A DNA stretch of 64,000 nt from Xanthostigma xanthostigma (lineage: Eukaryota; Arthropoda; Insecta; Raphidioptera; Raphidiidae): assembly GCA_963575645.1 (NCBI GenBank), contig OY754469.1, positions 47,884,753 to 47,948,752 of the forward strand, in the 5' to 3' direction. The translations under genes were made by a program, and so were the position numbers. Numbering within the stretch: position 1 is the first letter of the stretch; every line of letters begins with the position of its first letter. The notes beneath the pieces were generated by a model. The model was given only the letters and a program-made list of their open reading frames with translations, was not told the origin of the DNA and did not search any database. Shown here piece after piece: positions 21,723 to 32,382 of the stretch.

Positions 21723-22959
21723 GTGAACAAGTTGGTCTCACAGTCATCTGGAAGTACTTAAGTTAACTGTGCTACAATGTAGTCGAGGGCAGTGCAGTGG
21801 AAGTCTCTACTCAACCTACAGATACGTAGGTTCAGTCTATATGTAGTGAAGGAAATTTACATCTAACTAGAGCCTCTAGAGAAATATTCAACTACCAATA
21901 AAACGCATCCAATTACAAGCAGCCACGCATTGCGGTGGAGTTTGAACTAGGTTACAACTGTGCCGGAGACGACCGCCTTTTGCCGATGCACGACGAGCGG
22001 TACTCACAATGTTTTCGTATCGTCAACCGAGTTCGATTTTATCAATTACAATCTAGTTGCCTGACATTTTAAAACGAATTTCGATGCGAAATATCGCGTT
22101 TGGTTGGGAGTAAAACTTTACCATTGGGGCGACACTTTTATTGGACGTTAAGTTTTTTCAGTTACTATGTTTATGAGAGCGAGTAAAGCTTGCTGTGTTC
22201 GATAGTAACATGGCTTTTGTTGCTGAGATTTATTAGTCACTAGAATAGTCACTTGAGTGGCGCTGCTAGTAAAGAAAAACAGTGTCCGTAGGGCTTTAGG
22301 AAGTGTCTGTAGAGCGTTTCGTTGTGTGAACAATCGACATAAATTAACAGTCATAAATGAACTGTGTAAATAATAGTGTACAAAATAAGTAGAACTGTAT
22401 ATAGTTAATAAATAAGTGTGCTAGATAAATTTTGGGTGTGTTCCTGTCTTGTAAATAATCTTGTGTATATGTTGTATAGTGACTTTGTATTCTCCATTAT
22501 TTATTCTTTTATTTAGAACTGTTGTTTTGTTTCTGTAACGTTATAACGAAGCGCTTTCTGTTTATTTGTTTAACTGTTTTGTTAACGTTTTACCATTGTA
22601 AATAAATAATTCCCACCACGAATTAGAACAGTTTAGTTACACTATTAAAACCACATTTATTTTCGAAATCTTAAATCTAATATTTCAAAAAAAAATAACA
22701 TTTACAAACCCGAAGTATTGTACATAAAATTATTGAAATTGAAAAACTGAACGAATTTATTCATCAGAAACAATATGCCTGTAACATTTCAGATATGACT
22801 GAAACCGACCGACCGCATTTACACCTGGCGTTAAATTATTACCATAAATGTAAAAAAAAACCGTTACCTGAGAAAACCGTGACGCTATACTGTTTCGGTA
22901 GAAGGAGACGAACGTATAAAACCAATAAGAAATAATTTATAGAAACTTCTCCGCATTAT
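21723..22959. other. No gene seen
   Basis: Slightly GC-richer from 21900 to 22350. The sequence near 22117-22145 (AAAACTTTACCATTGGGGCG) could be retroelement leader, but I cannot show it. The minus frame 22148-22354 has no motif. AAATAAATAA near 22602 is a possible polyadenylation signal without an assigned transcript. Confidence 0.35.
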
Positions 22960-23225
22960 ATTCTTAGTTTAGAGCACAATAAATCGAGCGGAGCGCAACG
23001 TTATAAAACGGCTAATATAATAAGATCCGCGTTGCGGCGGACCGCAATTTGGGAAGCTCTGTTTCATACTAAACACAGCCTGCTTATACCTCGTACAGAG
23101 CCGATGTACATTGCACGGCGATACGATATGCCTTGAGGACGGCGGGCGCGGCGCTCCGGGCTTCGCGGCGGAGCGGGCCCCGGAGCGAGCCGACGACTAC
23201 AAAACACTGCCTGTCTATACACTGT
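22960..23225. other. GC-rich islet, possible promoter or 5' exon
   Basis: After TTATAAAACGGC (about 23001) the sequence becomes strongly GC-rich (CGGCGGGCGCGGCGCTCCGG near 23141). That is unusual in this AT-rich window. No open frame of note crosses it. It could be a host promoter or untranslated exon; the sequence alone does not decide. Confidence 0.3.
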
Positions 23226-23317
23226 ATACATTACAGTGAAACCTGATCAAAAACTATAAGAAGTATTTTTATACGAATTATTACTCGGTCACGCGTTGCT
23301 GTGGCTCAGTCCGCTTT

Positions 23318-23965
23318 GCGTGTGTTGCTGTCACGTTCAAAAGATGGCGCTTCCATCGCCGTAAAATAGTATAGCGTGTGTTGTTTTAACGTCCAACAGC
23401 TGGCGCTGTATTCAACAGCTAGCGCTCCCATTGCCGCCAAATATTTAGTATAGCGTGTGTTGTTTTAACGTTCAACAGCTGGCGCTGTATTCAACAGATG
23501 ACGCTCCCATTGCCGTAAAATATTAAGTATAGCGTGTGTTGTTTTAACGTTCAACAGCTGGCGCTGTATTCAACAGCTAGCGCTCCCATTGCTGCAAAAT
23601 ATTTAGTATAGCGTGTGTTGTTTTAACGTCCAACAGCTGGCGCTGTATTTAACAGCTAGCGCTCCCATTGCCGCAAAATATTTAGTATAGCGTGTGTTGT
23701 TTCAACGGCCAACAGCTGGCGCTGTATTTAACAGATGACGCTCCCATTGCCGCAAAATATTTAGTATAGCGTGTGTTGTTTTAACGTTCAAAAGATGACG
23801 CTGTATTTACCAGATGGTACTCTCATTGCCGTAAAATATTTAGTATAGCGTGTGTTGTTTCAACTTCCAACAGCTGGCGCTGTATTAAACAGATGACGCT
23901 CCCATTGCCGTAAAATATTTAGTACAGCGTGTGTTGTTTTAACGTTCAAAAGATGGCGCTGTGTT
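23318..23965 (+). repeat. 79-bp satellite array, about 8 units
   Basis: TATAGCGTGTGTTGTT recurs every 79 bases (23370, 23449, 23528, 23607 and on). Each unit holds CAACAGCTGGCGCTGTATT and CGCTCCCATTGCCG. Units differ by point changes, with AGATGGCGC variants in the first and last. No spacers are present, so it is a simple tandem array. Confidence 0.9.
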
Positions 23966-24295
23966 GCGCTGTTTTTCAAAACAAAGCGCGTCACATATAA
24001 TCTACATCTATATATATAAAATTTTCAATTTTGGCCGCGCCAATCTCGGAAACCACTGAACAGATTTTAATGAAATTTTGTAAGTGTGTCTTGCTTGGTG
24101 CAATTTACGCTACAGGATAGTTTGTACTTTCCAAAAAAAAACTGTTTTAGTAACATGTAACGACATCTGATAGAATTTGCTCAAAGCTATTAGTTCAGAA
24201 GCAAAAAAAAAAAAAAACTGCTTTAGTGTACCAAGTAGTCGACATCTGTTAGAATTCGCTCAGAGCTATTAGTTTTGAAGTAAATCTGGTAGAAT

Positions 24296-24494
24296 CTTTG
24301 ATTAACGTCTGAATAGAACTCTTCAAATAAATAAAATTGTCTACCAATTATATTATATTATATTTTTTAGATATTTCTGAAGAAGATCCAAATCCGGATC
24401 GAAACGTCATCTTATGTTATATTGATTTGTTATTTTATTATTTTTTGTCAATATATTGGTCTGAGAAAAAATAGGTCGACAATTTTATTTATTT
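24296..24494 (+). mobile_element. Hammerhead-family element with 14-bp target duplication
   Basis: Bounded by AAATCTGGTAGAAT on both sides (24282-24295 and 24495-24508). It begins CTTTGATTAACGTCTGAATA and ends GACAATTTTATTTATTT. Duplications of this size fit target-primed insertion, as in Penelope-like or LINE elements, rather than a cut-and-paste transposon with TIRs. Confidence 0.7.
24377..24408 (+). ncRNA. Hammerhead ribozyme-like core
   Basis: CTGAAGA, then stem II GATCC/GGATC, GAAAC and GTC. All core positions match the CUGANGA...GAAA...UH consensus. AGAT upstream and ATCT directly after GTC could pair as stem I with a few unpaired bases. Stem III is only AC/GU with no loop, so activity may require a dimer. 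The motif is shared with copies at 47649, 53512 and 60529. Confidence 0.5.
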
Positions 24495-25310
24495 AAATCT
24501 GGTAGAATTTAATCAAAGATAATTGGGCTTTTGAATGAATTTTTTTTTTGTCATAAATGGAAAGATCGTATATAAGTTTTATAACAAAACTATTTTTCTT
24601 TTTTTTTATTTTTGTTATAATTCAAAAGTTATATCAAATTAAAAATAAATTTTTGTACCCAGTTCCGAGACCGCGCCGACATTTCCCGAACATAATGTGA
24701 CGTCATAATGTTAATTTATATTATTATAATAATAAATAATAAATTAATTAGTTATAGTTAATGAAAAATATTTAATTTCTCATAAATTACAGTCACATTA
24801 TTATTTTGTGAAAAAAAACTTCCAATGATGCTTTCGCATCTCGAACCGCAGCTGAATTGAACCGAAAATGTATCATTTTTTAGAAAATCTGTGATCATAA
24901 ATAATATCTACAGTAAGTATATTAGCAGAATTGGCTTTTATAAAAGATTTGTCACACATTATTAAATAGAATTACTTGTCAACAAAATTTTTTTTACCAA
25001 ATTTAGGATAGTTTTAGTCAATACACATGTAGAAGCCATTGATAGTATACTGCGTATATACATTTTAACATTATGACGTCACAACTGTCAAAAACAATTT
25101 TAGTGCGTTTGCAGTCACGTGATTTTTTTAATATTTTATCAATTTTAAATTGCTTATAATTAATTTAAAAAAAGTTTTTTGAAAGTTTTTCGCATCGATT
25201 ATCAATATTATTTATAATAAAGTTTTAAAATACAATTAAAAAATCGATAATTATTTTTTTTCACAAGCCTAATTGTTCAGACGCCGGGCCGCAAACGAAA
25301 AAAAAAAAAT

Positions 25311-25527
25311 TAAATGTAGTTTTGGCAAGCCCTGTACGAGTATGGCAAGTACATAACAGTAGTGTAGAATGTAGCCGTAACGTACGAACGTATACGTAAA
25401 ACGGCAACCGCGCCGATATTCCGACGGAAGGGCGAATTAATTAGCCATTAGGTGTAGTCATTTGCAAGAGAAAGAAACGAAACGCTCGCTTTGGAATATT
25501 AAGAACAAGCACTCTCTTCGGTTTCGT

Positions 25528-25562
<35 letters not shown>

Positions 25563-25878
25563 GCTCGTGCACTATGCATAAAACAACACTGACTACATTG
25601 TACGAGGTGGCTGTGAACAAGAGCTACTCGAGTTGGGGCTTAAGTTGCTATGTTCCCGCCGTGCCGTGCCTTCGAGTCAAACTTGCTCGAATACCACCAA
25701 AAGAGCTACACAGCCGATACTATACAACAAAAAACTGTGTGTGAACTTAAAAGATCATTTTCGGTGTTTCGAAACCCGACATATATTATTGACGTTATAT
25801 TTTAAAAGCGGTCAAGTGCGAGTCGGACTCGCGCAGCAAGGGTTCCGTACAAGCTTTACGTCCATCACGGGAATCGAG
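25311..25878. other. No gene; CT microsatellite and a common repeat motif
   Basis: A (CT)n run occupies 25531-25561. GTGCGAGTCGGACTCGCGCA with GGGTTCCGTAC (about 25818-25855) is a widespread lepidopteran-type repeat motif. The open frame 25633-25893 runs through it and is not a gene. Confidence 0.5.
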
Positions 25879-26415
25879 TCTATATATAAATAAAATATAT
25901 ATAAAATTCTCGTGTCACAATTTTGACCGCGCTAATCTTCCAAACCACTGAACCGCTTTTAATGAAATTTTGTAAATGTGTCGTGCTTGGTGCAACTTAC
26001 GCTGTAGGACAGTTTTTATTAATTATTTTGTACAAAATTACGGTGTTTTCACAAAAAAACTGATTTAATAACATGTAGCGACATCTGATAGCATTTACTC
26101 AAAGCTATTAGTTCAGAAGCAAAAAAAAAACAGTTTTAGTACCAAGTAGTGAATCTGGTAGAATTTGCTCAAAGCTATTAGTTCAGACGCCGGGCCGCAA
26201 ACGAAATACATTTTGCAGAATTATATCTATCGCACCCGGGTGAAACCGGGGCGGACCTCAAAATTTGTCCGTCCGATAAAAACTTTTGAACGGTAACTCC
26301 GATTATCATGAAATTTGGACACAGCATTCATCTCGGTAAACTAAGATGAACGTGCATACTCATGCCCCCTTCCCTCCATTTGTTCTTTCGCAACCGGGTG
26401 AAACCGGGACGCTAA
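25879..26415 (+). mobile_element. Two Helitrons joined head to tail
   Basis: The first (25879-26257) starts TCTATATATAAATAAAATAT and reaches the hairpin CACCCGGGTGAAACCGGG and GCGGACC but lacks CTAG. It passes directly into the 3' half of the other subfamily (TCAAAATTTGTCCGTCCGAT) ending GGGTGAAACCGGGACG and CTAA before T. The junction suggests read-through past a missed terminator. Confidence 0.7.
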
Positions 26416-26423
26416 TTCTCGTA

Positions 26424-26761
26424 TCTATACTAATATATAAATCTGAAGAGTTTGTTTGTTTGTTTGTTTGTAAGGGCTAATCTTTAGAACTACTGGTTCT
26501 AAAAATTTTGGATAGCCCATTTATCGAGGAAGACTATAGGCTATATAATATCACGCTACGACCAATAGGAGCGGAGCATCAATGAAAATTGTTGTAACTC
26601 AAAATTTGTCCATCCGACAAAAACTTTTGAACAGTAACTCCGATCATCATGAAATTTGGACATAACATTCATCTCGGTAAACTAAGATAAACGTACGTAT
26701 TCATGCCCCTCTCCCCCCATTCGTTCTTTTGCAGCCGGATTAAACCGGGCGGGGCTGCTAG
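26424..26761 (+). mobile_element. Complete short Helitron, plus strand
   Basis: Starts TCTATACTAATATATAAATC after A. The 3' end has a weakened hairpin (GCAGCCGGATTAAACCGGGC) and CTAG before T. It lies 8 bases after the preceding Helitron end, giving three Helitron 3' ends within 520 bases. Confidence 0.8.
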
Positions 26762-27088
26762 TATTCTATATACAAGGGAATTTATTATTTCATATTATTT
26801 ACACAAAGTTGGGTTGTAATAACGTTTACATGAACGAAAGTTAATTTAGAAATGTTAGTTTTAGTGTTTAGACTAAGTAATATAGCTACGTAAGTCCCGT
26901 AGGGTATGAATGGGTTAATTAATAATGTAGTAGTACGGGCTAGTTAATTCATTTGGGATAGTTCAGCGTAAAACGAGGAATGCGATGTGTGAAAATCTGG
27001 GGCGTGCGACGACTTTTTCACAAAGGGAAATTTACTATTACAACATCACAAGTGGGGCGGTACTAGTTTTGTTCCAAAAATTTTATAT
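26762..27088. other. No gene seen
   Basis: AT-rich intergenic DNA with no motif. Confidence 0.4.
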
Positions 27089-27296
27089 TGAAGGAGATTT
27101 ATTTGGTTGAGGAACAATTGAAAAATAAGTTTTACCAGAGTATCGCTTGTGGCCAACGTTTCGAAAAATATATTTTCATCTTCAGGGCCTCAATGCCAGT
27201 TGAAAATATATTTTTCGAAACGTTGGCCACAAACGATACTTTGGGGTAAAGCTTATTTTTCAATTGTTCCTCAACCAAATAAATCACCTTCGGTAC
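27089..27296. mobile_element. Hammerhead-type palindromic element, second copy
   Basis: Same family and ends as 13972-14158 (GAAGGAGATTTATTTGGTTG and its inverse). The arms are inverted almost throughout. The left arm keeps a complete ribozyme core on the minus strand. The right arm has lost the CTGAAGA segment. Confidence 0.8.
27151..27189 (-). ncRNA. Hammerhead ribozyme-like motif, best-preserved copy
   Basis: On the minus strand: GGCC, CTGAAGA, T, stem II GAAAA/TTTTC with loop TATAT, GAAAC, GTT, GGCC. The two GGCC strands pair to form stem I. AC and GU form a two-base stem III, and cleavage would follow GUU. Every catalytic core position matches the consensus. Minimal stem III is known for hammerheads of Penelope-like elements. 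Confidence 0.6.
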
Positions 27297-27323
27297 TAAT
27301 TTAGGTCAAAATTCATTTATCAA

Positions 27324-27838
27324 AAGGATCCCTTATGGGATTTGGTTCTCGATTAAATTGATCGAAAATGGTTTTATTTTATAGTTTAAGGGTCACTAAA
27401 AAAAGTGTCCATGAGCGCATAACCTAAAAACTAATAGATATTTAGCTACAGATATACTTAGCGAGATTTTAGATATATGGATATCCATTGAATTCACAAT
27501 CTTAAAAAATCTTAAGCTCTAGAGTGCGCTGGAATCGATTATGACATTATTATTTTATACAGGGTGACACCTTTCAACATTACCTAGTTTTAGACTATTT
27601 TTCTATTTCTAAAAAAGAGCACAAAAGTTGAATATGGAACATGTTTGTAAATTCAATGGATATCCCTACATCTAAAATCTCGCTAAACTTATCTGTAGCT
27701 AAAAATCTAAGTATTGGTTTTTACGCTATGCGCCCATAGACACTTTTTCTTAGTGACCTTTAAACTATAAAATAAAACCATTTTCGATCAATTTAACCGA
27801 GAACCAAATCCCATAAGGTTTGTGCGGGATCCTTTTAC
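27324..27838. repeat. Large foldback element with about 190-bp arms
   Basis: Left arm GGATCCCTTATGGGATTTGG and right arm CCAAATCCCATAAGGTTTGT are inverted. Homology continues through TTTTATTTTATAGTTTAAGG and GGATATCCATTGAATT. A spacer of about 130 bases separates the arms and includes TACAGGGTGACACC. Non-coding. Confidence 0.8.
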
Positions 27839-28279
27839 AATATTTTCTCGTTTTATGGTCACCTGTGTCGCGTTTTTTAAAAGTTGCATGGTGATTCAAT
27901 ACTATTTTTTTTTGGTATGACGTTAATTAATGGAGAAATACATTTGGCAATGTTTCCCGTTTAAAATGTCTCTGCGTACTTAATCTAGATTTTCGTGGTT
28001 TTTCGATTAAACCCTGGCAGCCCTAAAGAGACCTTAACACATAAAAAAGTAATGGATTAAGTATAAAGATTAACTTAAATTTGCAGACGCTACACGACGC
28101 AATATCTGCGTGTTACGGTATTAACGTTATACTGCCTGGTCAACGCGGCCCAGTGGCGCGCCTAATTCGTTGCAAGAAACATATCTGCCTGCCAATTGCC
28201 ATTTATTTATACACTGTATCGAAAAGATATGTTTTATCAACGAAAATGTACAGTTGAGAATTCAATATAGTACCGAAAA
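27839..28279. other. No gene seen
   Basis: No recognised feature. The short frame 28170-28391 runs into repeat family G. Confidence 0.4.
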
Positions 28280-28625
28280 ATTTCTCCAAATCGTTTCAAA
28301 ATTGAAATTTAGCCCATCAGTAAAGATAAAAATGTGCTGCCACAATTTTATTAATATCGAGCCGACAGGACCGGACTTAAAAATTTTATGAGAACGTTAG
28401 TTTGTAGATATGGATTTATTTAGTGAAGGGTGAATTTAATTAGGTAAATTGATAGTAATATTGAAATTAAGAAAAAAAATATTATTTTAGGGGATGTATT
28501 AAGGGGTTAAAATATTTATTTTGTCCAAAAACAAAAGAGCTAAGTTCACATGATAAAGCCACATTGCCTGCAAATACACTATATTGTCGGCAGGGTTTCG
28601 CACTGCGACACGAGTTTTTTTAATC
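28280..28625 (+). repeat. Family G repeat, copy 1
   Basis: GTAAAGATAAAAATGTGCTGC and AATACACTATATTGTCGGCAGGG, here cut to their cores, recur in the same order at 36090-36420. The copies are diverged, so this is an old duplication or repeat. Function unknown. Confidence 0.6.
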
Positions 28626-28694
28626 ATCTATTATCGACAATAAAATATGTAAAAATGGTTGACCTTGAACCAAATCACTCTTCAACTGTTACTT

Positions 28695-28805
28695 CCATCC
28701 ACAGTATATAAATAACGTACTTCCACCAAATATACCCGTACTCCACCACGTCCTGCATATCTACCCGCACTCCCACCATATATACCCGTACTCCCACCAC
28801 ATTTG
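28695..28805 (+). repeat. Short tandem repeat, about 20-bp unit
   Basis: Irregular units of the type ATATACCCGTACTCCCACCA, about five in all. Confidence 0.7.
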
Positions 28806-29179
28806 TAATAGTTTACTTGGAGAGAAAAAAAATTCACAGACGCCACTGTCAAAACCTGTATCCAATCTAAGGTCCTAAAAAAAGTCCATAATAAACCTGC
28901 GTAATTCAGTTTAAGCTGAACTCATTTAGGCTCACTTTAAGTAAATTAAATTTGTGTACATATACCTAATTTGACAGTGGTGTGCTCTGTATCCAAATGG
29001 CACAATGATTCGATTACGTAATTACACGGATACAATAAGAAAATGTAAAATAACAATATTTTCATTAATGTGGAAAACTACAATGTCTGAACTATTAACA
29101 GAAAATCAAGACTATGCTTTCAAATATTTTTAAGGAAAATTAGAATTGCTTTTTCTATACAAAATATTTTAAAATTATT
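28806..29179. other. No gene seen
   Basis: AT-rich sequence without identified features. Confidence 0.4.
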
Positions 29180-29567
29180 TAATGCCAGCCGGAAAAAAGA
29201 CTTTTGACAAATTTTCAGAACAATTACAGCTGATTTTTTTTTTATTTTTACAATATTTGCGAAAGTATAAAGTTTAGAACAAAAATTGTTTTCTCACAAA
29301 ATTGAAGAGTACTTACAATGAAACGTTATAAAAAGTATACCATTATAACAGAAAAAAACATGATTTTTGAATTGAATGTCAGCCGGAAAAAAAACTTTTG
29401 ACAAAATTTCAGAACAAGTACAGCTGATTTTTTTTATTTTTACAATATTTGCGAAACTATAAAGTTTAGAACAAAAATTAATTTCTCACAAAATTGAAAA
29501 GAATAATGCACCGTTATAAAAAGTATACCATTATAACAGAAAAAACACGATTTTTGAATTGAAAACC
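29180..29567 (+). repeat. 194-bp tandem duplication
   Basis: CAGCCGGAAAAAA recurs at 29186 and 29380. The following GTATAAAGTTTAGAACAAAA and AAAAGTATACCATTATAACA are repeated in register. Two units only. The minus-strand frame 29531-29812 begins in the second unit and is not supported. Confidence 0.8.
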
Positions 29568-30227
29568 CGCAATGCGAAAAATATTGTAAAATTTTGAAAA
29601 GTGAATTTCGAATAGTGTTCGAATGGTAAAAATACTGAATCGATTTTGACTAAAAAAAGTAAAGCAAAAGCAAAAAAAAATACGACATTAACGCAGGAAA
29701 AAACTACTATATAAAAATTAAACATGTACGTGAAATTGTTATATTTTAACTTTTCTATGAGTCTGTAGTTAGAGCTGTGTTCTGTTGCAGTACGTAAAGT
29801 TAGTCGATGCAACTCGAGAAAAGTTTGCGAGAGAAATCTTGAGACGTAAGCCTGAGGAGAAGGGTGAGGGGCAACGCAAGGAACACAGTGGCAGCCGGGT
29901 CACAGCATAAACTTTACTCAAACGACTCAGGCCCCCATGTCGCAGCAATAATTTTAATGATATTTAGTGGTGTCACTGATTGAGATATTTACGCGAGCTA
30001 TAAGCTCTGTGATATACACAATCTTATGAACAGAACCAGAAGGGATTTATGTTATAGCAAGTCCGATTCATTAAAGCTTCGTTCCCAAGTGCAGTAGAAC
30101 GATTCGACAAACGTTTCATGTACCGTGCTTTTTCACACTTCGCGACGCGACACAGATACGGCAGGCGAACGTTGTCGTTGCCCAGCCTGTATCGTGTCGG
30201 CGTGGTTGTTAATAACTGCAATAATAT
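29568..30227. other. No gene seen
   Basis: Overlapping short frames near 30024-30327 on both strands are unsupported. The right part runs into family A. Confidence 0.4.
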
Positions 30228-30822
30228 TATATATATTAGTACGCTTAGGTTAAAGATGTTTGCCTCCCTTTTTAGAAAAAACCTCACAATTTCTCCACAT
30301 AAATTATATATATCATTTTACAGATAATTGCTTGCTCTACTGACATCGACAAGTAAAAAATTTATTATTGCTTTTGTTTTTGTAAATTAATTAAAATACA
30401 GCAACGCTGAACAACGTATGCCATCTGACTGCTTTAATTTTGAAACAACGTCAACACTTCGATCTGTCATCTGACCTTCATATTGTAATACCTACAACAG
30501 ATACAATACTGCATACTGCCATCTGACGGCTTTAATTTTGAAACAGCGAGCAACGCCGAACAACGTCACAGCAATGCTGCATGATGCCATCTGACCGGTT
30601 AGCTCAACGCTTTTGCTACTTGCGCCTCTATATGACAATTTTAGTAAAATATTTCTTCGATCTGTCATCTGAGCTTCATATTGTAATACAACAAAAAGAA
30701 GAACGTTATAAGCAGTGTGCAAAATTAGAAACGAATTGAATACCTGCAATCATATTTAAAAAATAATTTTGTAAAGTGATAATTATTATACTTATTTAGT
30801 GCAAATAATTCGCACAGGTCAC
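30228..30822 (-). repeat. Interspersed repeat family A, copy 3 (minus)
   Basis: Full-length copy in reverse. Its left terminus on the minus strand, GTGTGACCTGTGCGAATTAT, matches copy 5 at 58966. The family's short open frame is intact (30492-30749). Confidence 0.85.
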
Positions 30823-32172
30823 ACTAGTATTGTATTACTAGGACAGTGTTCAAAGAATTTAACTAGGAACTGTGCTTCTTTACTTAAAAAAACACCGTTA
30901 TAGCATACATCTCTTCTGCGTATGCGCCGATTTTCCCCAAAAACAATAGAGCTCTTTATAGTTGCATAGCAAGCAACCTCCCAAAATTTGGTTTCAATCC
31001 GTTCATCCGTTTGACCTGTATCGTGCTTACAGACTAACAGAAGCACAGAGTTTTTTTTCAAAAATATGTTTTTGGGTTCGGGGGACCTCAAAATCGAGAG
31101 ATAAATAATATTCAGAATCGAGACTATTATACTCTTGTTTTAATATCAACGGTATTATTTTCAAAAACGGTCCTAGTTATTATTAACTAGGACCGGTTTT
31201 TAATAAGAATACAAAAACTTACTAACGTTAGACATATAAACAAAATACAAATGATATAGAATCAGATGAAGAGTTAAGAAGTGATTTCAATTCAATTCTG
31301 GGAACTTACATTCTGTTACTGCAAACTCGACGCCTTGGCCGATCATAACAGTTATTATATTATAAGCGTTTATACTATTATTATTATATATAATACAGTA
31401 ATGGTTTGTGTCAACCGTGCTGATGGTTTATAAGCTACACAAATAATGACGCATTACAATTATGTAACGTAACACTCTCATTTCCTTACGTAATAAACCA
31501 TTATAATTTATAGGGTGCGCTGTTTTACTGTGTAATTTAGAACGGCTATTATATTGTATTGGCGGTTTTCTACAAAACACTTATGGTTTGCTTAATCGAC
31601 GATTAAGTTAATTGTGATTAATTCCCACCTACAGTATGGTCATAATTTATGTAATATAAAAGGTAATTTATTATATAAGAATATCTTAAAACAAGTTAAT
31701 TGGGATCCTTTATATGCAGGACCGCTCTATCTGGCGGCGAAACTTACAACTATAATCAGGTAAACATGATTATGTATCGTACTGTGAATTCGTACTGTTA
31801 ATCGTGATTTTTTTTATTGTAATAATAAAAAGCGTTGAATAAATTACTTATTATGGAACCTGCAAAGTTTTCATCTTATGCAAAAATAGTAAAATGCTGT
31901 AATAGGACCACGTCATTTTAATGCAGATGATTATATTTTCTCAAGTAAGTAAATATTATACCTACTTAGTCTTTATACAGAAAACTTAATTTATTAATTG
32001 AATAGTTATTATTATTAAATAACATTAAGATTTTTGATAGTTAACTTTCAACTGAAAATACATTTTGACAGATGACTATTTTTAGGTTAGGAACTTACCT
32101 GTTGCAATAAAGTAATGTTTCAATAATATGTTTGCAACGTTAATCAACACTGCATTGATATCATATCTTTAT
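30823..32172. other. No gene seen; possible retroelement tail near 30960-31060
   Basis: TTGCATAGCAAGCAACCTCC followed by TTTGGTTTCAATCCGTTCAT resembles RTE-type LINE 3' sequence and partly matches family C inner sequence near 49.7 and 57.0 kb. The remainder (31200-32170) shows nothing recognisable. Confidence 0.35.
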
Positions 32173-32382
32173 TTACCACTTTATTTCATGTGGATTACTC
32201 TTTAAACTGGAAGTTTGTAAACAGAAATCATTAAAAATCACCTTACTTGAACGTTCTGTTTCACATGAATTTTTTCCTAATTTTATGATATGACCGGCAT
32301 AAAATACACGCCCCCCTTCAAGAAAATTCCTTTTTTGACGATTTGTATCAGCCCAATCACCTATTGTACTGATAGTTATCAT
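32173..32382 (-). CDS. N-terminal fragment of a SWIM-zinc-finger-type protein
   Basis: The 69-residue frame runs MITISTIGDWADTNRQKRNF, then EGGRVFYAGHIIKLGK and FCLQTSSLKSNPHEIKW. The pattern W-A-x-x-N-R..(F/L)-E-G..V-x-x-A-G-H-I-I-x-x-G-K...C-L-Q-T-S-x-L-K-x-x-P-H resembles the N-terminal part of arthropod SWIM-domain proteins linked to transposable elements. The family normally continues into a Cys/His SWIM motif, missing here. A donor-like TG|GTAAAT lies at the point where homology would stop, so this is a first exon or a truncated copy. No second exon was found. The family call is from memory. Confidence 0.4.
   Translation of the reverse strand: MITISTIGDWADTNRQKRNFLEGGRVFYAGHIIKLGKNSCETERSSKVIFNDFCLQTSSLKSNPHEIKW

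Larger units (their letters stand above)
24007..25310 (+). mobile_element. Helitron, second subfamily, interrupted and without a clear 3' end
   Basis: Starts TCTATATATATAAAATTTTC after A, continuing GGCCGCGCCAATCTCGGAAA. Later segments GCTCAAAGCTATTAGTTCAG and CGCCGGGCCGCAAACGAAA match 25879-26257. It is split by a hammerhead-family insertion (24296-24494) and by about 0.7 kb of AT-rich DNA. No CCCGGG hairpin or CTAG end is found. Confidence 0.55.

Noticed and set aside
22117..22150. LTR retroelement primer-binding site near ATTGGGGCGACA
   Set aside because: Could not be matched to a tRNA 3' end and no LTR pair was found.
23318..23965. CRISPR-like array
   Set aside because: Units are contiguous 79-bp repeats without unique spacers in a eukaryotic context; it is a satellite.
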